Assembly: GCA_000702085.1 (NCBI GenBank)
Contig: JNKP01000001.1
Location: 682,001-746,000 of the forward strand
Direction: 5' to 3'
Source: Lachnospiraceae bacterium P6A3
Lineage (GTDB): Bacteria > Bacillota > Clostridia > Lachnospirales > Lachnospiraceae
DNA: 64,000 nucleotides
The notes below the pieces were generated by a model. The model was not told where the DNA came from. It searched no databases and was given only the letters and a program-made list of their open reading frames with translations. Positions within the stretch are counted from its first letter, which is position 1; each line of letters begins with the position of its first letter. Both the position numbers and the translations under genes were made by a program. Below are positions 36,967 to 45,726 of the stretch, piece by piece.

Positions 36967-37182
36967 TCAATGCCATGTAATTGTTAATTCACGATTGTTT
37001 TCCGCACAATCAGTCAAGTATAAGTTAATCAGTGTTTGATACGGGATACCGCATTGCTCAGATTTATTCTTGAAATAGTTAATAGTATCCTCATTCAAAT
37101 TTATGGTAATAGTTTTTTTCAGCCGCTTTGAATAAGGATTCTTTCGGGGATTCAGCTTCTCTATATCATATTCTTTTCTCAT
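36967..37182 (-). CDS. brnA: BrnA-like antitoxin
   Basis: 71 residues. The C-terminal half (KKTITINLNEDTINYFKNKSEQCGIPYQTLINLYL) is a ribbon-helix-helix-like DNA-binding domain as in BrnA antitoxins; the N-terminus is charged and should wrap the toxin. It starts 3 bp after the toxin stop with a GGAGATCTGACT leader. Order toxin then antitoxin is the usual brnTA order. It would bind BrnT and repress the shared promoter. Confidence 0.8.
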   Translation of the reverse strand: MRKEYDIEKLNPRKNPYSKRLKKTITINLNEDTINYFKNKSEQCGIPYQTLINLYLTDCAENNRELTITWH

Positions 37183-37184
37183 AG

Positions 37185-37499
37185 TCAGATCTCCGTGAAC
37201 TGTTTATTATAGGTCCTAATTTCTCTTTTTTCTGCTCTTCTGGCGGAAATTAGTCTAATCGTATCATCACTTCCTCTGTAACAGTGACTTACAATACATA
37301 TTCCTTCTTTTCCCGACATCCCTATTATCAAGAATCTATGTTCTTCTATCGAGTGATCCGGATCGTCAAACACTATGGCATCGTCATCGTAAAACACCGT
37401 CATGGCTTCTTCAAATGAAATACCATGCTTTTTGATGTTTGTTATGTTTTTCTTTTCATCCCATTCAAACGTCAATCCATCTATATTTATATTATACAT
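37185..37499 (-). CDS. brnT: BrnT-like ribonuclease toxin
   Basis: 104 residues with the BrnT hallmark FEWDEKKNITNIKKHGISFEEA near residue 11 and the late ISARRAEKREIRTY, which carries the arginine cluster of the RelE-like active site. BrnT cleaves RNA and halts translation until bound by BrnA. The ATG at 37499 has no ribosome site but lies just after AT-rich sequence that could hold the -10 box, so the transcript may be nearly leaderless. Confidence 0.85.
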   Translation of the reverse strand: MYNINIDGLTFEWDEKKNITNIKKHGISFEEAMTVFYDDDAIVFDDPDHSIEEHRFLIIGMSGKEGICIVSHCYRGSDDTIRLISARRAEKREIRTYNKQFTEI

Positions 37500-37562
37500 A
37501 TATTTTCAATATATTCAACTTTCTACCGGTTTTACTTGTTACAGCAGCGCCCCTTCTGTCAC

Positions 37563-38300
37563 CTATATCCTTTGTATTATTCCACGACTAATTCCGGTCA
37601 AACGTTCAATCTGCCTGATACTCAACCCATTCTTACGCAACAGCCGAATTGCTCTGTTACGTTCCTGTTGTTCATATTTCTGAATATCGAGACAATTATC
37701 AATATCCAACAGTTTCTTTATCCGTTTAATGTCTCGATTATCCTTGCTGACATCCCGATCCCATTCAAGACATTCATCATCATTTTCAGCCTGAATAAAT
37801 TTCATATAATCGTGATTATCCCCAATCAGAATCCTTAATCGATCCAGGTCCATAAAATCCAGTTTTTTATCATATAGGCCATAACTACTCCAAGTATATT
37901 CATTTGCTTTGCATATGCCGGCTTTTTGAGGATTTAAAAGAATATATCGGAAAACAGTCAGCAAATATCTCTCGTCTTCTATAGGTTCACTTTTATACCT
38001 ATTTTGAAAAACATGTCCGCTTCTCTCGTATTTGACATTAAAGTATCCTGCATAATTCACTCCTATTCTTCTCATTAAATTAATTAGAGAATCTTTATCG
38101 GAATATGTCAGCAAATGGACATGGTTTTCCATCAAGCAAAACGCACATATTTTTACCCCGGTCTCTATACAGCACCTTTGCAGTAGTAACAGATATTTTC
38201 GATAATCCGAGGCCGACTCAAACAAAACCTGTCGACCTATTCCGCGAGTAATAACATGCGTATAACCTGTTGATCCGGTTTTTCTGATTGTTCTGGGCAA
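37563..38300 (-). CDS. REP-associated tyrosine transposase (RAYT, IS200/Y1-like)
   Basis: 245 residues. The Y1 nuclease core has the HUH-type pair in MENHVHLL (residues 58-65) and a tyrosine in GVNYAGYFNVKYERSGHVFQNRYKS (80-104). The last 45 residues hold a helix-turn-helix (GLSIRQIERLTGISRG), as in many RAYTs. Such enzymes are single-copy, non-self-mobile and act on REP palindromes. The start is a TTG at 38300 with a perfect AAGGAGG seven bases upstream; the frame continues upstream without a site. Matching REPINs lie on both sides. Confidence 0.9.
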   Translation of the reverse strand: MPRTIRKTGSTGYTHVITRGIGRQVLFESASDYRKYLLLLQRCCIETGVKICAFCLMENHVHLLTYSDKDSLINLMRRIGVNYAGYFNVKYERSGHVFQNRYKSEPIEDERYLLTVFRYILLNPQKAGICKANEYTWSSYGLYDKKLDFMDLDRLRILIGDNHDYMKFIQAENDDECLEWDRDVSKDNRDIKRIKKLLDIDNCLDIQKYEQQERNRAIRLLRKNGLSIRQIERLTGISRGIIQRI

Positions 38301-38481
38301 ACGATAACCTCCTTGACATTCAAATATTAGTAAATTATTTGATACCATTATTAAAACCCAGTCCACATATAAACAATAATAATGTTTTACAATTTTTCTA
38401 AGACACTCGTGTCATTATTCTTGAAAAACAATATAAGAAATCATAAAACACTTGAGTTTCACACTTTTGTTATATATGACA

Positions 38482-38565
38482 GTGTGACAGTGGGGACGCT
38501 ACTATTTTGTCATCCGATGTCATATGTAACCGGATGACAAAATAGTAGCGTCCCCACTGTCACAC
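38482..38565. repeat. REPIN palindrome C (84 bp)
   Basis: Same arms and almost the same centre as palindrome B; together they bracket brnA, brnT and the transposase. It lies just past the terminator of the 38.7-kb secreted-protein gene and about 180 bp upstream of the transposase start. Confidence 0.92.
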
Positions 38566-38571
38566 CCATAG

Positions 38572-38605
38572 AAAAAGAGCCGGAGGTAGGAGTCTCCGGC
38601 TCTTT
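38572..38605 (-). terminator. Intrinsic terminator of the secreted-protein gene
   Basis: A perfect 9-bp GC-rich stem (GAGCCGGAG with CTCCGGCTC) is flanked by A5 and T3, so it may act in both directions. On the minus strand it ends in five T residues. Confidence 0.88.
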
Positions 38606-38659
38606 GGATGTGTCCCTCATGCAGGGAGGGACGATAGAGGGGGTAAGTAGAGGAAATTT

Positions 38660-40855
38660 TCAATCTGAGTAAATAACTGTAAATGCGTAGCCTTCAAGCT
38701 TAGGAATCACGATGCTGAGGGTATCGGCATTTGTATCTGCGTCAGCGTATACGTACAGCTGTCCGGTCTTATCAACCGCCATGATCATGAACTGTCTTCC
38801 TTCTTTTCTCAGATACTTGGGAATGTTGATGGTAAGTGTTCCGGACTTCGAGTTGTAGTTGGGTTTTCCGTCAACAAGTATGTTAAAAGAAAACGCCTCA
38901 GCCCATCCCGTGGGCATAAAGAATTTTATTACTTCTCTGTACTTGGGACCCTGCGTGTCGGGCTTGGCGGTTATGGTTCCGCTCTGTCCTTCAACGACAA
39001 GTCCGACTGCGCCGGGAGTTCCGGAGCCGCTTGCAAGGAGGTTATCCATGTCATGTTTGTACTGGTTAAACTCGGGAGCCGCTGCAGCGGTGCTGTTTGT
39101 AACGCCTGTTTCAGGCTCGCCTTCAACAACTATGATCGTATACTGTGAGAATCTATCCGATTCAAATGTGAGCATTTCAAGATCGGTGTTATAAACCGCA
39201 TCGATCTGCTCGTACACTCCGTCATGTTCGCGGACGATACTGTAGGTCTGTCCCGCCTGAAGATTATTGGGAACCGCAAGGGATAATTCAACGGACGCAC
39301 CGAGCTGATGCTGTTCATGTGCCCAGTAATCTTCCGCATGATCGGCATAGGAAGTGTTACCGCCCTTACTGATGATCTGGGTCATTCCGATATCCACGCT
39401 GCCAACGGTATCAACAAATGCTCCCGCATTGTCCATAGCAGCCTTGATAGTTGCATCAGAAGGAACCGGATCAGAGGAATCTTCGATGGATGCGGCAAGT
39501 GTTCCGCATTCGATACCTCCGGTTCCGGAAAGCGTCGCATATGTTACTGTCTCTGAATCAACAGCCGTCTGGTTGTCTCTCTGTACAAAGACACCGCTTA
39601 TATGAAGAAGATTACGCATTTCAATATTGAACAGACAATCTTCTTCCTGAGGATCCAGAGCCATTCCGTTAATGCTTGCCTGTCCCAGCTGGTATCCGGG
39701 CTTAGGTACGAAGCAGAAAGTAACTATATCATTTTCGCGGCACGCTACATACCAGGATAAAATGACGCTACGGTTCTGATCATATTCGATATTTACCGTC
39801 AGGTTATTGTCATTTCCGACATACTTCTTAATCTGCTGGCCGCCGCCTCTTTCTTCCCACTCCCACTGAGAGTCATCTTCGGGATCATATTCGAAAACAG
39901 AACTGCCGTTTCTTTCAATATTAAGAACTTCGATGGTGCCGGTATTGGGATCCACATAGCAGTCGCCGTTACTGTTGTTTGCCCACTCAGCTTCATCATA
40001 TCCCCAGATAATGTTGGTAAAGCCTGTGTCCACCTCGATGTCTACAACAAAACTAAATGAGTCTCCATCAGACATCTGCACATTGGAAAGAACAGCCTTT
40101 CCGTTTGAAAGAGGCAGATTGCTTCCGCCGTATTGAACAGAATTAATAGTCGCCTGAATCGCGGGCTCTATCTCTATCGTGTATGATTGCGAAACGAAAA
40201 CATCTACAGGACTTCCGTAGGTATTGATACCTCTTTCCTGACCCTGAGCACTTCCCGTCACTTTGATACAGCCTACAAGATCGGATCCCGTACCCGAAAT
40301 ATTGAAGGTAACGCTGATCTCATTATTCTGCTGGGGAGGATTGTTGTTGCCGCCCTGGTTGTTTCCGCCCTGGTTGTTGCCACCCTGATTGTTGCCGCCA
40401 TTACCGGGAGCTGTATCTTCCGCAAAAGTTACTGTGAGAGTATAAGATTTGCCATCGGCTACATCCCAGTTTCCTCCGAAAGAATTATTACCGTTGGCGG
40501 AATAATGCACAGTCTGTTCTTCGACTGCAGAAAAATTATCACCATCGCGAACAACATAAGTAACTTTATATCCTTCGACCAAGCCGACAGAAAAGTTAAC
40601 ATTTCCGCTTCCGGTTACAGAACCAACAGTTGTTACGCCATTGCCCCATACAGCATTACTGTTAACGCTGACAGTACATCCGGCAGCAGATGCACCGACA
40701 CTATCGGTAACAGAAATACTGACAGGTGCGGTAGCCTGTCCTCCGTCCGCCTGTACGCGCATAACTCCCTGTAATCTCTCAAGCCCCGGGATTGCGGCAA
40801 TTACCATAATCACCGTAAGTGCCATGGCCAAGAGACCTTTAATCAAATTCCTCAT
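38660..40855 (-). CDS. Large secreted protein with Gly/Asn/Gln-rich linker
   Basis: 731 residues. A basic, hydrophobic signal (MRNLIKGLLAMALTVIMV, cut probably near VQADG) begins the protein. A beta-rich domain (about 35-140) is followed by a linker of GGNNQ repeats (about 145-180). Two or more further beta-rich segments follow (about 180-440), and a C-terminal region from about 600. No cell-wall sorting signal, membrane anchor or catalytic motif was recognised. ATG at 40855 has an AGGAGCAGGG leader. It is probably an extracellular or cell-surface protein of unknown function. Confidence 0.75.
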   Translation of the reverse strand: MRNLIKGLLAMALTVIMVIAAIPGLERLQGVMRVQADGGQATAPVSISVTDSVGASAAGCTVSVNSNAVWGNGVTTVGSVTGSGNVNFSVGLVEGYKVTYVVRDGDNFSAVEEQTVHYSANGNNSFGGNWDVADGKSYTLTVTFAEDTAPGNGGNNQGGNNQGGNNQGGNNNPPQQNNEISVTFNISGTGSDLVGCIKVTGSAQGQERGINTYGSPVDVFVSQSYTIEIEPAIQATINSVQYGGSNLPLSNGKAVLSNVQMSDGDSFSFVVDIEVDTGFTNIIWGYDEAEWANNSNGDCYVDPNTGTIEVLNIERNGSSVFEYDPEDDSQWEWEERGGGQQIKKYVGNDNNLTVNIEYDQNRSVILSWYVACRENDIVTFCFVPKPGYQLGQASINGMALDPQEEDCLFNIEMRNLLHISGVFVQRDNQTAVDSETVTYATLSGTGGIECGTLAASIEDSSDPVPSDATIKAAMDNAGAFVDTVGSVDIGMTQIISKGGNTSYADHAEDYWAHEQHQLGASVELSLAVPNNLQAGQTYSIVREHDGVYEQIDAVYNTDLEMLTFESDRFSQYTIIVVEGEPETGVTNSTAAAAPEFNQYKHDMDNLLASGSGTPGAVGLVVEGQSGTITAKPDTQGPKYREVIKFFMPTGWAEAFSFNILVDGKPNYNSKSGTLTINIPKYLRKEGRQFMIMAVDKTGQLYVYADADTNADTLSIVIPKLEGYAFTVIYSD

Positions 40856-40979
40856 ATTACCCTGCTCCTTTCCCCATAAACATCCCAAAAACAAAAAGGC
40901 CCCCTCGTAGTTAACATAATGGCATATAACTGCCGTTATAACAATTGACTGGGCGGGTAATTCGATGACAAGAAGCGCG

Positions 40980-41017
40980 AAAAAAAGCCACCGGGGAGAG
41001 TTCTCACCGATGGCTTT
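40980..41017 (-). terminator. Intrinsic terminator of xylB
   Basis: The stem AAAGCCA.CGG / CCGGTGGCTTT (40986-41016) is followed on the minus strand by seven T residues (40980-40986). Palindrome D lies between this hairpin and the xylB stop, as if it had been inserted between gene and terminator. Confidence 0.82.
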
Positions 41018-41030
41018 AGGATGACAACGG

Positions 41031-41111
41031 GTGACAACGGGGACGCTACTGTTTTGTCATCAAGCGACAAGTGTCACCTAATGACAAAACAGTAGCGTCC
41101 CCAATGTCATC
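41031..41111. repeat. REPIN palindrome D
   Basis: Inverted arms GTGACAACGGGGACGCTACT... and its complement from 41061 to 41111 differ at a few outer positions; the centre is longer and less symmetrical than in B and C. A partial copy of the outer arm (GATGACAACGG) precedes it. It ends 4 bp before the xylB stop codon. Confidence 0.88.
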
Positions 41112-41115
41112 TAAA

Positions 41116-42594
41116 TTACTGAGCTTTTACGATGTTGTCGTAGAGAGGCTTGCACTGAGGATACAGTGACTTGTAAACCTGATACTTCTTCTCGTACTTA
41201 GCTACCAGATCAGCTTCGGGCTCTACGGTATCAACTACCTTAACAACCTTGGAAGCAATCTCTTCAACATTCTTGTACTCTCCTGCTGCTACGCATGCGA
41301 GCATTGCGCCGCCGAGTGAAGGGCCTTCCTCAACCTCAAGGATATCGATCTTAACGTTAAGAACGTTAGCCATGATCTTTCTCCAAAGAGGGCTCTTAGC
41401 ACCGCCGCCGCAGATCTTGGATCTCTCGGGATTGATGCCGATGGATCTTGCAGCTTCCATCATGTCACGGAATGCGAATGCAACGCCTTCGAGAACCGCC
41501 TGAGTCATGTCTGCGCGGGAGGTATCCATGGTCATACCAATGAAGGTTCCTCTTGCATCGGGATTGTTGTGAGGAGATCTCTCGCCCATGAGATAAGGCA
41601 AGAAGTATGTATTGTTTTCACCAAGCTTAGTGATTGCAGCCTGCTCCGCCGCATAATCCTTGGTTCCGATTACGCCGTCTTCCCACCACTTGTTGCAGGA
41701 AGCTGCGCTGAGCATACATCCCATGATGTGATAGGTTCCGTCTGCGTGGTCGAATGAGTGAAGTGCGTTGTTTGCATCAACGCCGTAGTTTTTGCTGGAG
41801 ATGAAAAGAGTACCGGAAGTTCCAAGTGAAATGTTACAAGCGTTGTTTCCGACGGTTCCGGTTCCTACAGCAGCTGCTGCGTTGTCGCCTGCGCCTGCTG
41901 CTACAATGGCAGTAGCGGGGATTCCGAGCTCTGAAGCGATATCAGCCTTTACGGTTCCGATGGACTCGTAAGACTCAAATACCTTAGCAAGCTGGGACTC
42001 TTTTACGCCGCAGATATCGCACATTTCCTTGGACCAGGTACGGTTCTTAACATCGAAAAGAAGCATTCCGGAAGCATCGGATACGTCAGTTGCGTGAACT
42101 CCGGTGAGCTTGTAAGCAAGGTAATCCTTGGGAAGCATGATCTTAGCGATCTTTGCGAAGTTATCGGGCTCATTCTTTTTAACCCAGAGAATCTTGGGAG
42201 CGGTGAATCCGGGAAATGCGATGTTTCCGGTGAGCTCGGTGAGCTTAGCCTTTCCGATCTCGTTGTTGAGATAATCGGTCTCGGCTCCGGTACGTCCGTC
42301 GTTCCAAAGGATTGCGGGACGAATGATGTTGTCATTTTCATCAAGTATTACAAGACCGTGCATCTGTCCGCCAAAAGAGATACCGGCAACCTGTGATGCA
42401 TCCTGACCTGCGAGAAGCTCCTTGATACCTGCCACGGACTCCTTGTACCAGTCTGCAGGATCCTGCTCTGACCAGCCGGGATGAGGGAATGAAAGGGGAT
42501 ACTCCCTTGAAACCATATTTACAATCTTTCCTTCTGACGAAAGGAGAAGAAGCTTGACCGCAGAGGTCCCGAGATCGATTCCGATATAAAGCAT
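41116..42594 (-). CDS. xylB: Xylulokinase XylB
   Basis: A 492-residue FGGY-family sugar kinase. IGIDLGTSAVKLLLL near residue 4 is the phosphate-1 loop, WSEQDPADWY near 47 and FGGQMHGLV near 74 are typical of xylulokinase, and NISLGTSGTLF near 255 and ICGGGAKSPLWRKIMA near 395 complete the ATPase fold. It phosphorylates D-xylulose to enter the pentose phosphate pathway. It is a single gene here, with its own AAGAGG site and terminator; no xylose isomerase or transporter is adjacent. Confidence 0.93.
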   Translation of the reverse strand: MLYIGIDLGTSAVKLLLLSSEGKIVNMVSREYPLSFPHPGWSEQDPADWYKESVAGIKELLAGQDASQVAGISFGGQMHGLVILDENDNIIRPAILWNDGRTGAETDYLNNEIGKAKLTELTGNIAFPGFTAPKILWVKKNEPDNFAKIAKIMLPKDYLAYKLTGVHATDVSDASGMLLFDVKNRTWSKEMCDICGVKESQLAKVFESYESIGTVKADIASELGIPATAIVAAGAGDNAAAAVGTGTVGNNACNISLGTSGTLFISSKNYGVDANNALHSFDHADGTYHIMGCMLSAASCNKWWEDGVIGTKDYAAEQAAITKLGENNTYFLPYLMGERSPHNNPDARGTFIGMTMDTSRADMTQAVLEGVAFAFRDMMEAARSIGINPERSKICGGGAKSPLWRKIMANVLNVKIDILEVEEGPSLGGAMLACVAAGEYKNVEEIASKVVKVVDTVEPEADLVAKYEKKYQVYKSLYPQCKPLYDNIVKAQ

Positions 42595-42682
42595 GTTTTC
42601 CTCTTTTCTGCGCCTACGCGCGGTTAAAAATCTGTTATGTCTCCCGATAGTTTCCGGGAAAACGCTATCCTTATTCTAACAT

Positions 42683-42711
42683 AAAAAAAGGCAGCCTTTC
42701 GACCGCCTTTT
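42683..42711 (-). terminator. Intrinsic terminator of higBA
   Basis: The stem AAAAGGC/GCCTTTT (with inner pairs) is followed on the minus strand by seven T residues, about 13 bases after the higA stop. Confidence 0.75.
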
Positions 42712-42723
42712 GCGAAAATTCAT

Positions 42724-43020
42724 TCACTTTTTGCCTACGGCCAACGAAGTGGAATCCGTCACACAGAGAGTCAGTCCCAATTGCTTGAGAATCTTAAGCA
42801 ACGTATCAAGCCTTGGGGTTATTTTACCTGTCTCAATCCTTGCGATTGAAGATTGGGGAATATCACAAAGATCGGCAAGCTCTCGCTGACTCAGCCCCAT
42901 GGCAGAGCGCTGTCTTATCATATCCGAAATAATCCCTGCTTCTATTTCCGCTTCTTCTATAATTTCTTTCCCGACAGGATCTTTACGTTTTACTTCGAGC
43001 TTATAATCATTCCAATTCAT
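42724..43020 (-). CDS. higA: HigA-like antitoxin (XRE helix-turn-helix)
   Basis: 98 residues. The helix-turn-helix is QRSAMGLSQRELADLCDIPQSSIARIETGK (about 38-67), followed by a short C-terminal segment. It overlaps the toxin gene by 14 bp and has an AGGAGAAGG site before the ATG at 43020; the upstream in-frame codon has none. It should neutralise the HigB-like toxin and repress the operon through the palindrome at the -10 box. Confidence 0.88.
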   Translation of the reverse strand: MNWNDYKLEVKRKDPVGKEIIEEAEIEAGIISDMIRQRSAMGLSQRELADLCDIPQSSIARIETGKITPRLDTLLKILKQLGLTLCVTDSTSLAVGKK

Positions 43021-43384
43021 TATCCTTCTCCTTTCGGGTAATATAGTCTTCACGTTCTTTTACAGCCTTATCTATTTCCCGTCCGGGGGTTTTTTGCGTC
43101 TTCTTACGGAAATGGTGAAGTAAGACATACGTATTATTTGCATAATAAAAGAAAAACACCCGATTAACCCCGGGGCGTAATTCCCAAATGCCATCACCCA
43201 AATGCTTAACAATTTCAGCTGGTAAATTAGTCCCATTAATGCTCAAAAGCTCAATATATCTGACCAGCTGACTATATTGAATACGCGCATCCTTAACAGC
43301 CCCTGCTTTAGATCTGAGTGATTCCAATAATTCAATTACATCAGAGAAACCATCAACGGTTTCATAAAATTCAATTTTATACAA
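43007..43384 (-). CDS. higB: HigB/RelE-type toxin (phage Gp49-like)
   Basis: About 125 residues. YKIEFYETVDGFSDVIELLESL opens the domain, and GDGIWELRPGVNRVFFFYYANNTYVLLHHFRKKTQKTP (about 73-110) is the RelE/Gp49 core with basic active-site residues; such toxins cut mRNA on the ribosome. The apparent ATG at 43426 overlaps the promoter -10 box and so is probably upstream of the transcript start. A TTG at 43384 gives the family N-terminus (YKIEFYE) and is chosen here. Confidence 0.85.
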   Translation of the reverse strand: MYKIEFYETVDGFSDVIELLESLRSKAGAVKDARIQYSQLVRYIELLSINGTNLPAEIVKHLGDGIWELRPGVNRVFFFYYANNTYVLLHHFRKKTQKTPGREIDKAVKEREDYITRKEKDNELE

Positions 43385-43424
43385 AGACTTGTCCGTTTCC
43401 GTCCAAATCCTTCTCCGTAAAACC

Positions 43425-43454
43425 ATGATAGCATTTATGCTATCAGAGTGTCAA
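43425..43454 (-). promoter_or_regulatory. higBA promoter with operator palindrome over the -10 box
   Basis: The minus strand has TTGACA (43449-43454), an 18-base spacer and TATCAT (43425-43430). The perfect palindrome GATAGCAT-AA-ATGCTATC (43427-43444) covers the spacer and most of the -10 box, the expected place for repression by HigA. Confidence 0.75.
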
Positions 43455-43455
43455 G

Positions 43456-43483
43456 AAAAAGGGGACTCAATGGGAGTCCCCTT
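43456..43483 (-). terminator. Intrinsic terminator of the HD-GYP gene
   Basis: An 8-bp perfect stem GGGGACTC/GAGTCCCC (43461-43468 and 43474-43481) extended by AA/TT, followed on the minus strand by five T residues. It is a few bases after the stop at 43489 and just upstream of the higBA promoter. Confidence 0.88.
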
Positions 43484-43488
43484 CTATA

Positions 43489-45726
43489 CTACAGTTCCTT
43501 TATATACGCCTCGGCGCCGTCAAACTCGGTGATATAGCCTCTGATCTCGGCGAGCTCTTCGGGCTTTCTGTCGAAGAGCACCACGATGTTGCAGAGGTCG
43601 TCATATTCTATGAGCACGTCTCTCATGGTGAGGCGCTTTCTCACGTAATTGTTAAAATCTGTCAGAGGATCAACCTTGTGTTCATGGGCGCCGCATTCGG
43701 GACACTCATCACCATGAACATGAGGCTCGGTCTCTCCGCATTCGGGACACTTGATCCCCGTAAAGAAGATCTCGAAGCTTCTCTTATTTTTCTCCGCAAG
43801 CTTCATGATATAGCAGATCATACGTACATGGGATGCATGATGCACCAGCTCCGGCTTATCATGAAGATCGTTTTGAAGTCTCTTTTCCAGCATGGAGGAT
43901 CTGTATACGCTGCCGAGCTCGCTTGCTTCCATTCCGTCGATGGTGGCTGCCTTGAAATCCCCACGCTCAATCATCTTGACGAATATCTCTGCGATAGCGG
44001 GATCGAACTGGCTTCCCGCGCATCTCTTTATCTCCGCGATTACATCCTCATCCGAAAGCCTCTTACGATATACACGGTTCGAAGTCATCGCATCATAGCA
44101 GTCCGCAACACAGATGATACGTGCAACAAGAGGGATATCCGTTCCTTCCAGTCCGTCGGGATAACCCTTACCATCGAACCTTTCATGGTGATGACGCACA
44201 CCTTCAAGCAGTCCGTCTATTGAATTATCCATGGATTTCAGAAGGTCGTATCCGATCTCCACGTGCTTTTTCATCAGAGTAAACTCTTCATCCGAGAGCC
44301 TTCCTGCTTTATTCAAAACAGAATCCGCAACACCGATCTTACCGATGTCGTGCATGAAGCCGATGTACTGGATCCTCAGAATATCCTCTTCGGAAAAGTC
44401 ATAATCCGCAGCCATCTCGCGTGCGATCATTCCCGCATAATTACCTACTCTGTCGGAATGGCCGCCTGTGTATTCGTCCTTCGCGTCGATAGCGCCCGTA
44501 ATAGCCTCGATGGTATTCATCAGGCTCTCTTCCTTCTCACGCTCGCGGTAGATGTTTGTTTTTTCCGTGCGGAGCGCGGTCTGTACTATGGTGGCAACAA
44601 GAAGTGCCAGAAGTCCCAGGCAGATATATCCTCCGAAGGTCCATATGTCGGAAAAGAAGAAGCTTACGATCTCCATCATTCCGCAGACCAGGAAAATACA
44701 GGTTCCGATGAAAGATGCAATATATTCTTTGATACGCTTGTTTATGATATCCCTGATCAGGGTGGTCATCACAAGGATGATTCCCACAGCGAACCAGAAA
44801 TGTGAGATAAATACCGTCAGGAAAAGATCCGCAACGCCCAGGAAATTCAGAACCACATTGATCATGATCTGTGCGGTAATAACGCCCTCGCAGACCAGAT
44901 AAAATTTATGATAAACCCTGCTCTGTATCTCATCGAAATAGGAGCATACAAACACTCCGGTTATCTCTATCGCAAAATAGGAAAAATAATTCGAAAGGGA
45001 AGGCGAAGCAAACAGAATCTGCCTTATCCTGCTTTCCGAAAGCATCCACATGGAAAGGGAACACATGAAAAGGCCCATGTAGAAAAATGACTTGTCGATC
45101 TTAAACCTCGCCGAAGCAAATCTGTAGAAAAAGATTACGAAGATACCGACCACAAGGATCATCAAAGCAAAAATTGCGAGGAACAGATTATTTCTTATGA
45201 TGCCGAACCAAGCATTGTTTCCGTAGCCTATCTTAACGCCTTCGATGGTTCCGGTATTCTTTATAACAAATCTTGCTTCGACGGTCTTACCCGCATCTGC
45301 TGCAGTCAGGTCACAGGCAACATATGCACTGGGACTGAATTTACCCACTCTTACAAGCTGTTCCGAAGTGTAGGTTTCTCTCAGTTCTCCGTCCACATAT
45401 ATGTACAGATCTTCCAGCATGGTCCTGAACAGAATCGTGGAAGGTCCGTCAAGATCTTCGGGTAAGGTATTTGAAATGACAACAGTGTCACCGCCCTTTG
45501 CAGGCACTACAGCAGGCAGAGTAAGGTCGCTTTCACTGTATCCTCTCGATTCGTTAACGACGCTCCAGCCCGTATTAAAATCTTCGGCATCAAAATTACC
45601 GATGTATGCTTCACCGGACTGACCGTTTCCGAAAATGGCCATAATGAACACAATTGCCGTGAACATGATGAAGCAATACGAAAAGTAATCTATGAACTTT
45701 TTAAATTTGCTTCTATGCTGCTTCAT
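43489..45726 (-). CDS. Membrane HD-GYP phosphodiesterase with 7TMR-DISM-like sensor
   Basis: A 745-residue protein. One N-terminal helix (about 12-32), an extracellular beta-rich domain (about 40-165), then seven hydrophobic helices (about 175-390). The HD-GYP domain follows (about 400-590) with GFMHDIGKIGV and HHHERFDGKGYPDGL, all metal and substrate residues being present, so cyclic-di-GMP hydrolysis is likely. The C-terminal tail has CPECGETEPHVHGDECPECGAHEH (about 675-700), a probable zinc site not usual for HD-GYP proteins. It overlaps the upstream 7TM gene by four bases. Confidence 0.88.
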   Translation of the reverse strand: MKQHRSKFKKFIDYFSYCFIMFTAIVFIMAIFGNGQSGEAYIGNFDAEDFNTGWSVVNESRGYSESDLTLPAVVPAKGGDTVVISNTLPEDLDGPSTILFRTMLEDLYIYVDGELRETYTSEQLVRVGKFSPSAYVACDLTAADAGKTVEARFVIKNTGTIEGVKIGYGNNAWFGIIRNNLFLAIFALMILVVGIFVIFFYRFASARFKIDKSFFYMGLFMCSLSMWMLSESRIRQILFASPSLSNYFSYFAIEITGVFVCSYFDEIQSRVYHKFYLVCEGVITAQIMINVVLNFLGVADLFLTVFISHFWFAVGIILVMTTLIRDIINKRIKEYIASFIGTCIFLVCGMMEIVSFFFSDIWTFGGYICLGLLALLVATIVQTALRTEKTNIYREREKEESLMNTIEAITGAIDAKDEYTGGHSDRVGNYAGMIAREMAADYDFSEEDILRIQYIGFMHDIGKIGVADSVLNKAGRLSDEEFTLMKKHVEIGYDLLKSMDNSIDGLLEGVRHHHERFDGKGYPDGLEGTDIPLVARIICVADCYDAMTSNRVYRKRLSDEDVIAEIKRCAGSQFDPAIAEIFVKMIERGDFKAATIDGMEASELGSVYRSSMLEKRLQNDLHDKPELVHHASHVRMICYIMKLAEKNKRSFEIFFTGIKCPECGETEPHVHGDECPECGAHEHKVDPLTDFNNYVRKRLTMRDVLIEYDDLCNIVVLFDRKPEELAEIRGYITEFDGAEAYIKEL

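Noticed and set aside
43007-43426. ATG at 43426 as the higB start
   Set aside because: It overlaps the -10 box of the only good promoter and has no ribosome site; the family N-terminus begins at the TTG at 43384.
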